Shown piece by piece: positions 23,184 through 31,865 of a DNA stretch of 64,000 bases (positions within the stretch are counted from its first letter, which is position 1; every line of letters begins with the position of its first letter). The stretch lies in assembly GCA_049177215.1 (NCBI GenBank), contig CP185379.1:3596001-3660000 (forward strand), written 5' to 3'. Origin of the DNA: Pollutiaquabacter aromativorans. GTDB taxonomy: Bacteria > Bacteroidota > Bacteroidia > AKYH767-A > 2013-40CM-41-45. Made by a program: the position numbers and the translations under genes. The notes under the pieces are model-generated. The model ran no database searches, had not been told where the DNA came from, and was given only the letters and a program-made list of their open reading frames with translations.

Positions 23184-23909
23184 ATGAAGACCCTGTTGGA
23201 GCAAATCATCCGGCTTCGCAATCCGCATTTCCGGTTCGACGAATCGGTGACCAGCCGCCTGTTGTTAGCCTTCGCCTGGTCGTATGGCCGCAGCTACCTG
23301 CGTGGTCTGCGTCTGTTGCTGTTGGCGAAAATGCCGCGGCATGTACTGCTTGGACGCGGTGTCGGGTTTTTCAATTCGCCGAACATCCGACTTGGACGTT
23401 GGGTAAAGCTTGGCGACCATGTTCAACTGAGCGCAGCCGGCACCGGGGAACTGGTCATCGGCGACCATAGCGGCATCGGAGCCTTCAGTCGGGTGGTGAT
23501 CGCCACCTCGTTCAATCAACTCGGATCGCACATCCGGATCGGTAAGAATGTGGGCATCGGTGAATTCGCGTACCTCGGCGGCGGCGGCGGGTTGGAGATC
23601 GGCGACGATTGCATCGTCGGACAGTATTTCAGTTGTCACCCGGAAAATCACATCACCGTTGACCCCAATCGGCCGATTCGCATGCAAGGCGTTACACGCA
23701 AAGGCATTCGCGTCGGCAAGGATTGCTGGATCGGCTCCAAGGTCACCATTCTGGACGGTGTAGAGATCGGTGACCATTGTGTTATCGCCGCAGGCGCGGT
23801 GGTTACGCGTTCCATGCCGTCCGGTTCCGTCATCGCCGGTGTTCCTGCACGTGTCATTCGTTCACGCAGCGTGGACGAGCCGGTTACCTGTCAACATCGC
23901 GCATCCTGA
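23184..23909 (+). CDS. Hexapeptide-repeat (left-handed beta-helix) acyltransferase
   Basis: The 241-residue product has a helical N-terminus (to about 60) and then LbH hexapeptide turns (IRLGRWVKLGDHV, LVIGDHSGIGAFS, IRIGKNVGIGEFA, IRVGKDCWIGSKVTI, VEIGDHCVIAAGAVV) and the usual closing SVIAGVPARVI. The WIGSKVTILDGVEIGD stretch is typical of the NodL/WcaF-type sugar O-acetyltransferases, which use acetyl-CoA. It probably acetylates a sugar of the exopolysaccharide. It is positioned between the three-domain gene and the double glycosyltransferase, 16 bases before the latter. Confidence 0.87.
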   Translation: MKTLLEQIIRLRNPHFRFDESVTSRLLLAFAWSYGRSYLRGLRLLLLAKMPRHVLLGRGVGFFNSPNIRLGRWVKLGDHVQLSAAGTGELVIGDHSGIGAFSRVVIATSFNQLGSHIRIGKNVGIGEFAYLGGGGGLEIGDDCIVGQYFSCHPENHITVDPNRPIRMQGVTRKGIRVGKDCWIGSKVTILDGVEIGDHCVIAAGAVVTRSMPSGSVIAGVPARVIRSRSVDEPVTCQHRAS

Positions 23910-23925
23910 TTCATTATTACCGCCC

Positions 23926-26241
23926 ATGAAAACGATTCTCCTCACTGCCTATGCCATCAACCCGTACAAGGGTTCAGAAGACGGCATGGGCTGGAATTTT
24001 GTATTGCAGGCAGCGCGTCACCAGCGCGTGATCGCCGTTACGCGTCGGAACAACCGCCCGCACATCGAGCGATACTTGTCGGAGCATACCATAGCACAAG
24101 TCAATAACATTACCTTCCTGTATTTCGACCTTCCTGCATGGACCCGTTTTTGGAAGAAAGGACCAACGCTTTCACTGATCTACTTCTATATGTGGCAGAT
24201 CAGTCTTCCTTTCTTCCTGATGCGCTACCGGAAGCAGGTGGATATCGTTCACAACCTCAACTTTCATAACGACTGGACGCCCACCTTCCTTTGGCTGCTG
24301 CGCAAACCGATGGTGTGGGGACCGGTGGGCCATCATCCGTTGATCCCCAAGCAGTTCATACTTCCCGTCTATGGCCGGAAAGCATGGTTGGCCGACCGTG
24401 CACGATGGGCCATGAAGATCATCTTCTGGAAACTCGATCCTTTTCTGCGCATTGCCGCACGCAAGGCCGACCTGATCCTGACGATGAACAGCGAAGCGCG
24501 CGCTCGTCTGGGTTTCTCCGCGGAGAAGGAGTTTCGCTGTTCCTCGGTCGCTTCGGAAGATGTAGCCTGGACGCGCCGGACAACCAAGAACGGCTTGAAT
24601 GTCTTATCAGTCGGCCGATTCGTAGCGTTAAAGGGATTCGACGTCACCCTCCGTTCGTTCGCAAAGTTCTATCATGCATTACCGGTTGAAGCGCGAGAGC
24701 ATGTCAGCCTTACGCTGGTTGGAGACGGTCCGGAGCGTTCGATGCTTGAACGCATGACCGACGAATTGCAGATACGCGAAGTCACGAAGTTTATTCCGTG
24801 GATCCAACGCGCCGAACTGGCGGACCTGTACCGATCCTCGGATGTGTTCTTATTCCCCTCACACGAAGGAGCAGGCATGGTCGTATCCGAAGCGATGAGC
24901 TATGGCTTACCGGTAGTGTGTTTCCGCAACAGCGGACCGGGCGAGTTCGTTTCGCTCGCCAGCGGCTTTCGTGTTCCGTACGACGCGTATGATGCATGCA
25001 TTGATCGCTTCGCGGCGCACCTCCGGGAATTGCACGATGACTCGACGCTGTGGGCGCGCATGTCGGAGTATGCCCGTATGTCATTCGAAGAGCGTTTCGA
25101 ATGGTCCAACAAAGGCGATGTGCTGAAGAACGCTTATGGTCGCCTCGAGCAGCAGCAACGTATCCTTGCAGTGCAGCTGATGAACGATTTCTCCGGCAGT
25201 CCGCAGGTGTTGGCAAATGCCATCCGGGGATTTGTCAGGGAAGGCCGGAAGGTCGAACTGTATTGTTCTTCCGCTACCCGGGAAGGATTTCTTTCCGGCT
25301 TGCCCGTGAAGACACATGCGTTCTGGTACCGTTTCTATCCCAATAAATGGAAGCGACTGCTGGCGCTGACTACCAGCCAGGCGCATTTGTTTCTGAAGAT
25401 CCTATTCAAGGCACGAAAGAACGATATCGTTTACATCAACACGCTGCTGCCATTTGGCGCTGCCATTGCCGCGAGGCTCCGTGGAGCCCGTGTGATCACG
25501 CATTTGCACGAGACCAGCATACAGCCGGCTTCGTTGAAGAAATTCCTGCGTTCTGTCGTGGAGCATACGGCCAGCCGGGTCGTGCATGTGTCGTATTTCC
25601 TGCGCGAACAGGAATCGTTCACGAGGCCGGAACAATTGGTTGTCTATAACGCGACCAGCGAGGATTTTGTCCGCATGGGTGCGTTGCATCGCTATGAGGC
25701 CGGTGATCAACATCCGTTCACGGTCCTGATGTTGTGTTCCCTGAAAGCCTACAAAGGTGTATTCGAGTATGCGGAGCTTGCACGCCAACTCCCGGACCTG
25801 CGATTTGAGCTGGTGCTGAATGCGAGCGAATCAGAAATTGCCTCCTTCTTTAAGGATCGGTCGTTGCCTGCCAACTTACAAGTGCATCCGCGGCAAAGCA
25901 ATGTTCACCCGTTCTATCAGCGCGCTCAGCTCGTGCTGAATCTTTCGCATCCGGACCAGTGGGTGGAAACGTTCGGCATGACCATTCTGGAATCCATGAG
26001 CTACGGTATACCCGAGATCGTACCCGATATCGGCGGCCCTACCGAGTTGGTCGACCACGGCGTAAATGGATTTCGCATCAATGTCGGTGAGCTGGACCGT
26101 ATTGCGGCCACCATCCGGTTCCTCGAACAGAACAGGGGAGAATGCATCCGTTTGTCCGCTCAGGCTCGTATCAAAGCAGGGCGTTTCACGATCGGGAAAA
26201 TGCAGTCGGAATTGGGGAAAGCCGTTACCTGGAGCAACTGA
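23926..26241 (+). CDS. Double glycosyltransferase: two family-4 GT-B modules in one chain
   Basis: The product has 771 residues, twice the usual GT4 length. Module 1 (about 1-400) has LLTAYAINPYKGSEDGMGW at its start, VSVGRFVALKGFD-type donor motifs, LVGDGPE and SHEGAGMVVSEAM. Module 2 (about 405-771) starts with a new Rossmann strand (RILAVQLMNDFSGSPQVL) and has THLHETS, SLKAYKGVFEYAEL and ETFGMTILESMSYGIPEI. Each module keeps its own EX7E-type donor site, so both could be active and add two successive sugars. ATG 23926 is used; the open frame extends upstream into the acyltransferase gene but the fold begins here. It is the last gene of unit 2 and a terminator follows. Confidence 0.88.
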   Translation: MKTILLTAYAINPYKGSEDGMGWNFVLQAARHQRVIAVTRRNNRPHIERYLSEHTIAQVNNITFLYFDLPAWTRFWKKGPTLSLIYFYMWQISLPFFLMRYRKQVDIVHNLNFHNDWTPTFLWLLRKPMVWGPVGHHPLIPKQFILPVYGRKAWLADRARWAMKIIFWKLDPFLRIAARKADLILTMNSEARARLGFSAEKEFRCSSVASEDVAWTRRTTKNGLNVLSVGRFVALKGFDVTLRSFAKFYHALPVEAREHVSLTLVGDGPERSMLERMTDELQIREVTKFIPWIQRAELADLYRSSDVFLFPSHEGAGMVVSEAMSYGLPVVCFRNSGPGEFVSLASGFRVPYDAYDACIDRFAAHLRELHDDSTLWARMSEYARMSFEERFEWSNKGDVLKNAYGRLEQQQRILAVQLMNDFSGSPQVLANAIRGFVREGRKVELYCSSATREGFLSGLPVKTHAFWYRFYPNKWKRLLALTTSQAHLFLKILFKARKNDIVYINTLLPFGAAIAARLRGARVITHLHETSIQPASLKKFLRSVVEHTASRVVHVSYFLREQESFTRPEQLVVYNATSEDFVRMGALHRYEAGDQHPFTVLMLCSLKAYKGVFEYAELARQLPDLRFELVLNASESEIASFFKDRSLPANLQVHPRQSNVHPFYQRAQLVLNLSHPDQWVETFGMTILESMSYGIPEIVPDIGGPTELVDHGVNGFRINVGELDRIAATIRFLEQNRGECIRLSAQARIKAGRFTIGKMQSELGKAVTWSN

Positions 26242-26260
26242 TCGATACCGTTATCAGCAA

Positions 26261-27298
26261 TCAAGTCACGACAGGCACCTTCAGGGTACCTGTTTTTTTT
26301 CGCAGGTAGGGTTTTTCTACAAGCCACCAGGACATGGCCGCGAGTGAATAGGTTGCCGCGGCAACCATCCAGAAATCCGAAAGCGTCCTGGTTTGTTGAA
26401 GTTCAACGATCGCGTTCACGGCTACCATGTGGTAGATATAAACACCATAGGACAAATCCTGCCGTTGCAGGATGGTGTCGGCCAGACCGGGCAGGGTATA
26501 AGCAGAGGAAATGGTCAGCAATCCCAGTACAAGCCGGGAGAGGGGCAAGCGGAAAACATCCGGAACGGGTGCGCTTACCAACGAGGCGTAGACGATGAGC
26601 CAGATCAACGCTTTGCCTTTCAATAAAGGGGATTCGTGCAGGGCCCGCCGGCGCATCCAAATGCCGAGCAGGAACAATGAAAAGTGGGGGAGGAACGTCA
26701 CCTGTAGCCATTTCTCCGTGTGACGTGGGATGTCCAGTGTCCACAACAGAGCGCTGAGCAGAAAGAAGAGGACCAGCAGCGCTCCCAGTACTTGATCGTT
26801 TTTCGATTTGCGCAACAGGACCGCGTAGAGCAGAGGTAGGAGCAAATAAAACTGCAATTCGACGGTGATCGTCCAAAGGCTGCCGTTGAGGACACCCGTT
26901 CCATACCCACGAAGAAATTCCGGATTGAAAAATTGAACAAAGGAAATTTGTCCAAGCAGCCAGGGCAGCGTTTCCCATCGCGAGAAATCCACGTTTCCAA
27001 AACATTTTGCAGCGAGTACGGAGATGCCGAGGCAACACCATAAGGCCGGAAAGATGCGCAGGAAGCGGTTGGTGAAATAGTCGGCTGGCGACTTGCTGCG
27101 CTCCAGGGATGCGGAGACAAGAAATCCGCTGATGATAAAAAATACAGGAACACCCGGGAAGCGATCCAGCCATTGGAACCAGGCCGATTCGGTATCCAAG
27201 CCGAGATGGTGAAACGAATGTGCGACCATGACCTGGCTGGCCGCAAGGATCCGCAGGAGGTCGAAGTTATTGCGGGAAAAGGAGTCCGTTTTCACCAT
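26261..27298 (-). CDS. Acyltransferase-3 family membrane protein (OafA/YrhL-like)
   Basis: This membrane acyltransferase of 345 residues has about ten hydrophobic segments. It begins with the family pattern NNFDLLRILAASQVMVAHSFHHLG, which carries the conserved Arg and the catalytic-type His, followed by PGVPVFFIISGFLVSASLERS and FLRIFPALW. It likely O-acetylates cell-surface polysaccharide. ATG 27298 is preferred; an in-frame TTG lies 24 codons upstream (27370). On the minus strand TACTTTCG lies nine bases before this ATG. It is the only minus-strand gene inside the exopolysaccharide locus, and its 3' end carries the terminator shared with unit 2. Confidence 0.9.
   Translation of the reverse strand: MVKTDSFSRNNFDLLRILAASQVMVAHSFHHLGLDTESAWFQWLDRFPGVPVFFIISGFLVSASLERSKSPADYFTNRFLRIFPALWCCLGISVLAAKCFGNVDFSRWETLPWLLGQISFVQFFNPEFLRGYGTGVLNGSLWTITVELQFYLLLPLLYAVLLRKSKNDQVLGALLVLFFLLSALLWTLDIPRHTEKWLQVTFLPHFSLFLLGIWMRRRALHESPLLKGKALIWLIVYASLVSAPVPDVFRLPLSRLVLGLLTISSAYTLPGLADTILQRQDLSYGVYIYHMVAVNAIVELQQTRTLSDFWMVAAATYSLAAMSWWLVEKPYLRKKTGTLKVPVVT
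26271..26300 (+). terminator. Rho-independent terminator of unit 2
   Basis: ACAGGCACC paired with GGTACCTGT (one mismatch), then eight T residues. It lies inside the last codons of the convergent acyltransferase gene. Confidence 0.85.
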
Positions 27299-27500
27299 TC
27301 GTTCGGGCGAAAGTATCGAAGTTCCCTTGTATGGACTGAGTTGTGACCCCTCAATCCTCGCGATTATCAAATAGAAGTATGCCTTCCAGGCTTTTCCGGA
27401 AATTGAATTAGTGGTTCAGAATAGGATTTGAATCCCAGATTGGGAACACGCAGGCTAGGTAGAGCCCTTAAAATGGTCTTTTTTCAAAGAAATGGCCCGG

Positions 27501-27516
27501 TGGCACAGCTATGGCA
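27501..27516 (+). promoter_or_regulatory. Sigma-54-type promoter candidate of exopolysaccharide unit 3
   Basis: TGGCAC-N5-TGGCA has a perfect -24 half and a one-base difference from TTGCA at -12, with correct spacing. The site covers an in-frame ATG at 27511, so ATG 27532 is the more likely start, about five bases after the predicted transcription start. AAGGCGGGCGC follows, as at the unit 1 site. Confidence 0.65.
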
Positions 27517-27531
27517 AGGCGGGCGCAGCCA

Positions 27532-30231
27532 ATGAACCGCCTGATTATGTTTCGACGCTCCAACTTTCTGGCCGCTGCCATCGTCGCCTTGTTGTTCCTG
27601 TGTTCAGGTCACCCGGCATCTGCCCTGACCTATTACAGCCGGACCAACGGGGGACTCTGGACCAACCCCACCACCTGGTCTACTGTAACCTACGGTAATG
27701 CTACCAACACGGGTACGTTTCCCGGTGCCGGTGACAATGTTTTTATCGGTGACGGATATACGATCTACTTCAACACCAATGGTGGTTGCAACAACATCAC
27801 CATCGGACAGGGAACTTCCGGCGCGTTGGAGTTTTATAACCTTGCGATCTATTGGATGACCGTCACCGGCGATATTACCATCAACGCCGGCGGTCGTTTT
27901 GCTTATGGTTACAATAGTTCGCGTGCGCACATCCTCTACATCGAAGGAGACATCACGAACAATGGTACCGTCGATCTGTATCTCGATGCCAACGATAATG
28001 TGGCCTTGGTTGCGCAAGGGAATACTAATTCTGTGATTTCCGGTACCGGTTCCTGGGATCTGTACACCGTGTTGATGTCCAAGATCACTTCGCGCAGCAA
28101 CTATCTTGAAGTGCAATCTTCCGCATTCGAAACCGCGATGCGCGGCCTTACGCTCAACTATGGTACTTATGTTCACAACAACAGCGGTACGTACACCTTC
28201 GGCTCCGGCTCCGATTACACGATCCCGCCAAACGTCGCGATTGACGGTCGTAGCGGCACCCTGAATTTTTCCAGCGGTGCGACGAACCTGAACCTGCAAG
28301 GTGCCCTGATCGTGTCGGGCGGAACGGTTTATATCGCTTCCTCCACCGGGACGGGTGGTATTCGAACCGACCAGGGCGTAGCCGGTGTGGTTCCCTATCT
28401 GCAAGTGTCGGCCGGACAATTGGTTGTTTACGGCAGTATCAGTTTCCGCACCGCGCCTTCCAGTTCCTTTGCCGAACCATTCAGCTATAACCAGAGCGGC
28501 GGTACAGTACTCGTGAACTCCGGTTCGACCGGCGTTACATCCGAAGTGTTTTACGTAACCGATCAGGCTACCAGCTCTTTCGTCATGAGCGGAGGCACAC
28601 TCAACCTGCAACGGCCTAACCGCACCGGCAGCTCAGTGGTGGATATGTTTATCTGTGGGAACAGTGGTACGGTTAATTCCACTGGCGGTATCGTTCAGTT
28701 TGGAAATGCATCGACGCCGGTTGGATCGACATTCAACTTTCGTCCGTTCCCAAACGCGACCTATCCGGCTTTCCGAATCACAGGACCTTCTGGTTCCGGC
28801 AATTCACTTCGTACCTCCAACGCCTCCACGTCGAACTTCCGCCTGCTGGCCATGGTTATCGATGCCGGCACCACGTTCGATATCCGTTCTATCGCGGGTA
28901 CGGCGGGTAACAGCAAACGCATGAGCTTGCGCGGGACTTTTGATGGTAATTCGGCCTGGTACAACGACGGCACCTTCAATCCGCGTTCCGGTGAAGTCGC
29001 TTTTGAAGGCACAGCAGCCCAGACCCTCGACGGTAGCACCGATACCTGGTTTTACAACATGACGATGAACAATGCCGCCGGTCTGACGATGAATGCGCGT
29101 GCATTTGTGGACAATTCATTGAACATGACAAACGGTATCATTTATACCGATTACACGAATCTGCTTTCGGTCAGTTCTTCCGGAAACACCACTATTGGAA
29201 CATCATCATCTTATATCATCGGTCCGTTCAACCAGATCTATGCTCAAACTTCCGCTGCTACCGGTTACTTTCCGCTGGGAAAGGGAGCGAACTGGCGACC
29301 AATGACGCTTACACCCTCACACACGACCAGTGATAGTGTGAACTACGTTGGTGAGATGATCGAATCCCCTGCCTCCGGTCTCCCTTACACGCTTCCGGGA
29401 TCCTTGTCTGCCGTGTCGGCCCGTCGTTACTGGCTGGTCACCAATACCAACACCGGAATCTTTAACAATGCAACAGCTCGACTCTACTACGGAACGGACG
29501 ATGGTGTCACCGACCGACTCTCTCTCCGTGTAGGCCAGGCCATTTCTCCCAACTGGGTTAACCGGGGCGGAACAGGAACGGCCAATGGAACCGGAAACAT
29601 CACCTCCAGCTCGTTCAATGCCTGGGGAGCCATCTATACGCTGGCGAATGCCACCGGGGGCAGCAATGCCTTGCCGATCGAACTGGTATCGTTCGTTGCC
29701 GAGAGTCGCGAAAAGGATGTCGAGCTGCGCTGGACCACCGCGACGGAGATCAACAACGATTTCTTCACCGTCGAACGTTCGCGCGACGGATTGCACTTCG
29801 AGGCTGTAGCACAAACCGCCGGTGCCGGTAACACGACCACCTTGCAGCATTACAAGGCTTACGATCTCGCACCCCTCAACGGCACATCGTTTTATCGCTT
29901 GCGACAGACCGACTTCGACGGCCGGTCTACCACCTCGGATGTGGTGACCGTGTACCGGAAAGGCAATACCGATTTTTCCGTTTACCCTAATCCGATCGAT
30001 GCGGATGATGACGTCATGATCCGTCTGCCGCACGACACGAATCGTAATCTGCTGATCCAGATCAAGCGAAGCGATGGCTCGCTCGTTTTTGAACGCACCT
30101 ATCCGGTCTGGAATGAACAGACGATTCGCCTGAGCGGGTTGCCCTTAGAAGCATCCGGTTTGTATGTGCTGTCGGTTTTCACCGACGATGGCGGGGCTTA
30201 CCAGCAAAAGCTGATGGCCAACATTCGTTGA
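27532..30231 (+). CDS. T9SS-exported beta-rich surface protein (adhesin-like)
   Basis: The product has 899 residues. The signal peptide (FLAAAIVALLFLCSGHPASA) is followed by a region starting YYSRTNGGLWTNPTTWS, common at the start of Bacteroidota beta-solenoid proteins, and long Gly/Ser/Thr/Asn-rich parallel-beta-like repeats (to about 715). Then come a module starting ALPIELVSFVAESREKDVELRW with TEINNDFFTVERS and SFYRLRQTD, and a T9SS type A sorting domain (VYPNPIDADDD to the end). It is the first gene of unit 3, ahead of glycosyltransferase genes, so it may be a matrix or polysaccharide-binding protein co-expressed with the polymer (inference). No enzymatic motif is seen. A related architecture occurs at 55225-59499. 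Confidence 0.87.
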   Translation: MNRLIMFRRSNFLAAAIVALLFLCSGHPASALTYYSRTNGGLWTNPTTWSTVTYGNATNTGTFPGAGDNVFIGDGYTIYFNTNGGCNNITIGQGTSGALEFYNLAIYWMTVTGDITINAGGRFAYGYNSSRAHILYIEGDITNNGTVDLYLDANDNVALVAQGNTNSVISGTGSWDLYTVLMSKITSRSNYLEVQSSAFETAMRGLTLNYGTYVHNNSGTYTFGSGSDYTIPPNVAIDGRSGTLNFSSGATNLNLQGALIVSGGTVYIASSTGTGGIRTDQGVAGVVPYLQVSAGQLVVYGSISFRTAPSSSFAEPFSYNQSGGTVLVNSGSTGVTSEVFYVTDQATSSFVMSGGTLNLQRPNRTGSSVVDMFICGNSGTVNSTGGIVQFGNASTPVGSTFNFRPFPNATYPAFRITGPSGSGNSLRTSNASTSNFRLLAMVIDAGTTFDIRSIAGTAGNSKRMSLRGTFDGNSAWYNDGTFNPRSGEVAFEGTAAQTLDGSTDTWFYNMTMNNAAGLTMNARAFVDNSLNMTNGIIYTDYTNLLSVSSSGNTTIGTSSSYIIGPFNQIYAQTSAATGYFPLGKGANWRPMTLTPSHTTSDSVNYVGEMIESPASGLPYTLPGSLSAVSARRYWLVTNTNTGIFNNATARLYYGTDDGVTDRLSLRVGQAISPNWVNRGGTGTANGTGNITSSSFNAWGAIYTLANATGGSNALPIELVSFVAESREKDVELRWTTATEINNDFFTVERSRDGLHFEAVAQTAGAGNTTTLQHYKAYDLAPLNGTSFYRLRQTDFDGRSTTSDVVTVYRKGNTDFSVYPNPIDADDDVMIRLPHDTNRNLLIQIKRSDGSLVFERTYPVWNEQTIRLSGLPLEASGLYVLSVFTDDGGAYQQKLMANIR

Positions 30232-30259
30232 TTCCCAAATTGAGAAACACCTAGTTGAT

Positions 30260-30622
30260 ATGAAAACACCTATCCTTCTTTCCGTATTCGCGTTTTCCGC
30301 GCTGACCTCCTTTGCCAAAGGGACCGGTAAGCAGGAACAGATCGCAAGCAATTTCGAGCAGGAGTATCGGGTCAATTCCATGGAAGCGATCCGCAACATG
30401 GGCGATGTCATCTTCGACAACCCTGAGCTTGGTTCCCAGCGCCACCCCGGAAAGTTTCAACCGGGATTTCCGGAGGCCTTGCGCCCCTACGATACGAACA
30501 AAGACGGTAAGCTGACGACCAATGAGATCAAGCCGGTGATCGACCGGTATCTGAGTTCGCAGACCGAATTCTCCAGCCGGGAAATGGTTCGGTTCATCGA
30601 CTACTTCTTCTCCCAATTCTGA
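30260..30622 (+). CDS. Small secreted EF-hand protein
   Basis: This 120-residue protein has an N-terminal signal peptide (MKTPILLSVFAFSALTSFAKG). One canonical EF-hand loop, DTNKDGKLTTNE (about residues 78-89), has acidic or polar residues at positions 1, 3, 5 and 12 and Gly at 6, so it should bind calcium. A second hand is not obvious, though the C-terminal helix pair could pair with it in a dimer. It lies 28 bases after the adhesin gene and 8 bases before a glycosyltransferase gene. A calcium-dependent role in the extracellular matrix is plausible but unproven. Confidence 0.82.
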   Translation: MKTPILLSVFAFSALTSFAKGTGKQEQIASNFEQEYRVNSMEAIRNMGDVIFDNPELGSQRHPGKFQPGFPEALRPYDTNKDGKLTTNEIKPVIDRYLSSQTEFSSREMVRFIDYFFSQF

Positions 30623-30630
30623 AATCATCC

Positions 30631-31860
30631 GTGAAACAGGAACGCGAACAATTGGCCATCATCGGCTGTGCCGGCGTCCCGGCCCGCTACGGCGGTTTCG
30701 AGACCTTGGCGCACCACCTCGTACGCGAGTTGCGCAGGGATTACCGGATCACGGTATACTGCAGCGGCCCGCTGTACCGCGCGGAGGAGCGTCGCCGCCG
30801 CTGGCGCGGGGCACGCCTGCTGTACCTGCCGTTTCGCGCGAACGGCGTGCAGAGCATCGTATACGATATCGTATCGATCCTGCACGCCCTCTGGTACGCC
30901 GATCGCCTGCTCATCCTCGGCGTGTCCGGCTGCATCCTGCTGCCGTTCGTTCGGCTGTTCACGCGTAAAAAGATCATTGTAAACATTGATGGCTTGGAAT
31001 GGCGCCGGAACAAATGGAGCAAACCGGTGCGGAAGTTCCTTCGGTTGTCGGAGTATCTGGCAGTGAAATGGGCGCACGCCGATATCGCCGACAACCGGGC
31101 CATTCAATCCTACACCGCCGCTGCCTACGGAACGGTGAGTGACTATGCTCCCTACGGCGCCGACCATGTGTTGTCGCGCCCGCTGCCGGCCGATCTGGCC
31201 GAAGCACATCCCGCCTTGCGTGGACGCTATGCGTTCACCGTCTGCCGCATCGAACCGGAGAACAACCTGCACCTGATCCTCGAAGCGTTCGACCAGGAAC
31301 GCAGCATGCCGCTGTTCGTCGTGGGCAACTGGGACAACAGCGAGTACGGCCGCTCACTCCGTGCGCAATACGCCGGGCACGCTACCATCACGCTGCTGGA
31401 CCCGATCTACGATCAGGACCGCCTCGACGGACTTCGCTCGAATTGCGCTTTGTATGTGCACGGGCATTCCGCCGGCGGTACGAATCCCTCGCTGGTAGAG
31501 GCCATGTACCTCGGCTTGCCGGTGTTCGCCTTCGATGTGGTGTACAACCGGGAGACCACGCACGGTCATGCCCGCTTCTTCGAAGATGCCCGTCAACTCG
31601 CAGCGCTGTTGCGCAAGACGCCCGCTGCTGAATTGCCTCAGATCGGTGCCGAACTGAAGCGCCTCGCTTACCGTCAGTATACCTGGGCGGCCGTAGCGAA
31701 CCGCTATCGCCGGATTCTCTCCGGTGCCGGTATCCGCGTCCACAAGCCGAATGCTGTGCCGGCGGTACAGACGCTTTCTCCGCGTGTCTTGCAACGCGCG
31801 GGTGCCTTGCACCTGCGTTATGCCGATCCGTTGAAAGTCCGCGAACAAAAAGCCGCCTGA
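30631..31860 (+). CDS. DUF1972/GT4-type glycosyltransferase
   Basis: This GT-B enzyme of 409 residues has an N-terminal DUF1972 domain (LAIIGCAGVPARYGGFETLAHHL...VNIDGLEWRRNKWSKPVRKFL). The C-terminal donor domain has YAFTVCRIEPENNLHLILEAF, LRSNCALYVHGHSAGGTNPSLVEAM and GLPVFAFDV. The family includes rhamnosyl- and galactosyl-type transferases of polysaccharide loci. The substrate is not readable. The start is GTG 30631; no better ATG lies near. It is followed six bases later by the WecA-like gene. Confidence 0.87.
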   Translation: MKQEREQLAIIGCAGVPARYGGFETLAHHLVRELRRDYRITVYCSGPLYRAEERRRRWRGARLLYLPFRANGVQSIVYDIVSILHALWYADRLLILGVSGCILLPFVRLFTRKKIIVNIDGLEWRRNKWSKPVRKFLRLSEYLAVKWAHADIADNRAIQSYTAAAYGTVSDYAPYGADHVLSRPLPADLAEAHPALRGRYAFTVCRIEPENNLHLILEAFDQERSMPLFVVGNWDNSEYGRSLRAQYAGHATITLLDPIYDQDRLDGLRSNCALYVHGHSAGGTNPSLVEAMYLGLPVFAFDVVYNRETTHGHARFFEDARQLAALLRKTPAAELPQIGAELKRLAYRQYTWAAVANRYRRILSGAGIRVHKPNAVPAVQTLSPRVLQRAGALHLRYADPLKVREQKAA

Positions 31861-31865
31861 TCACG

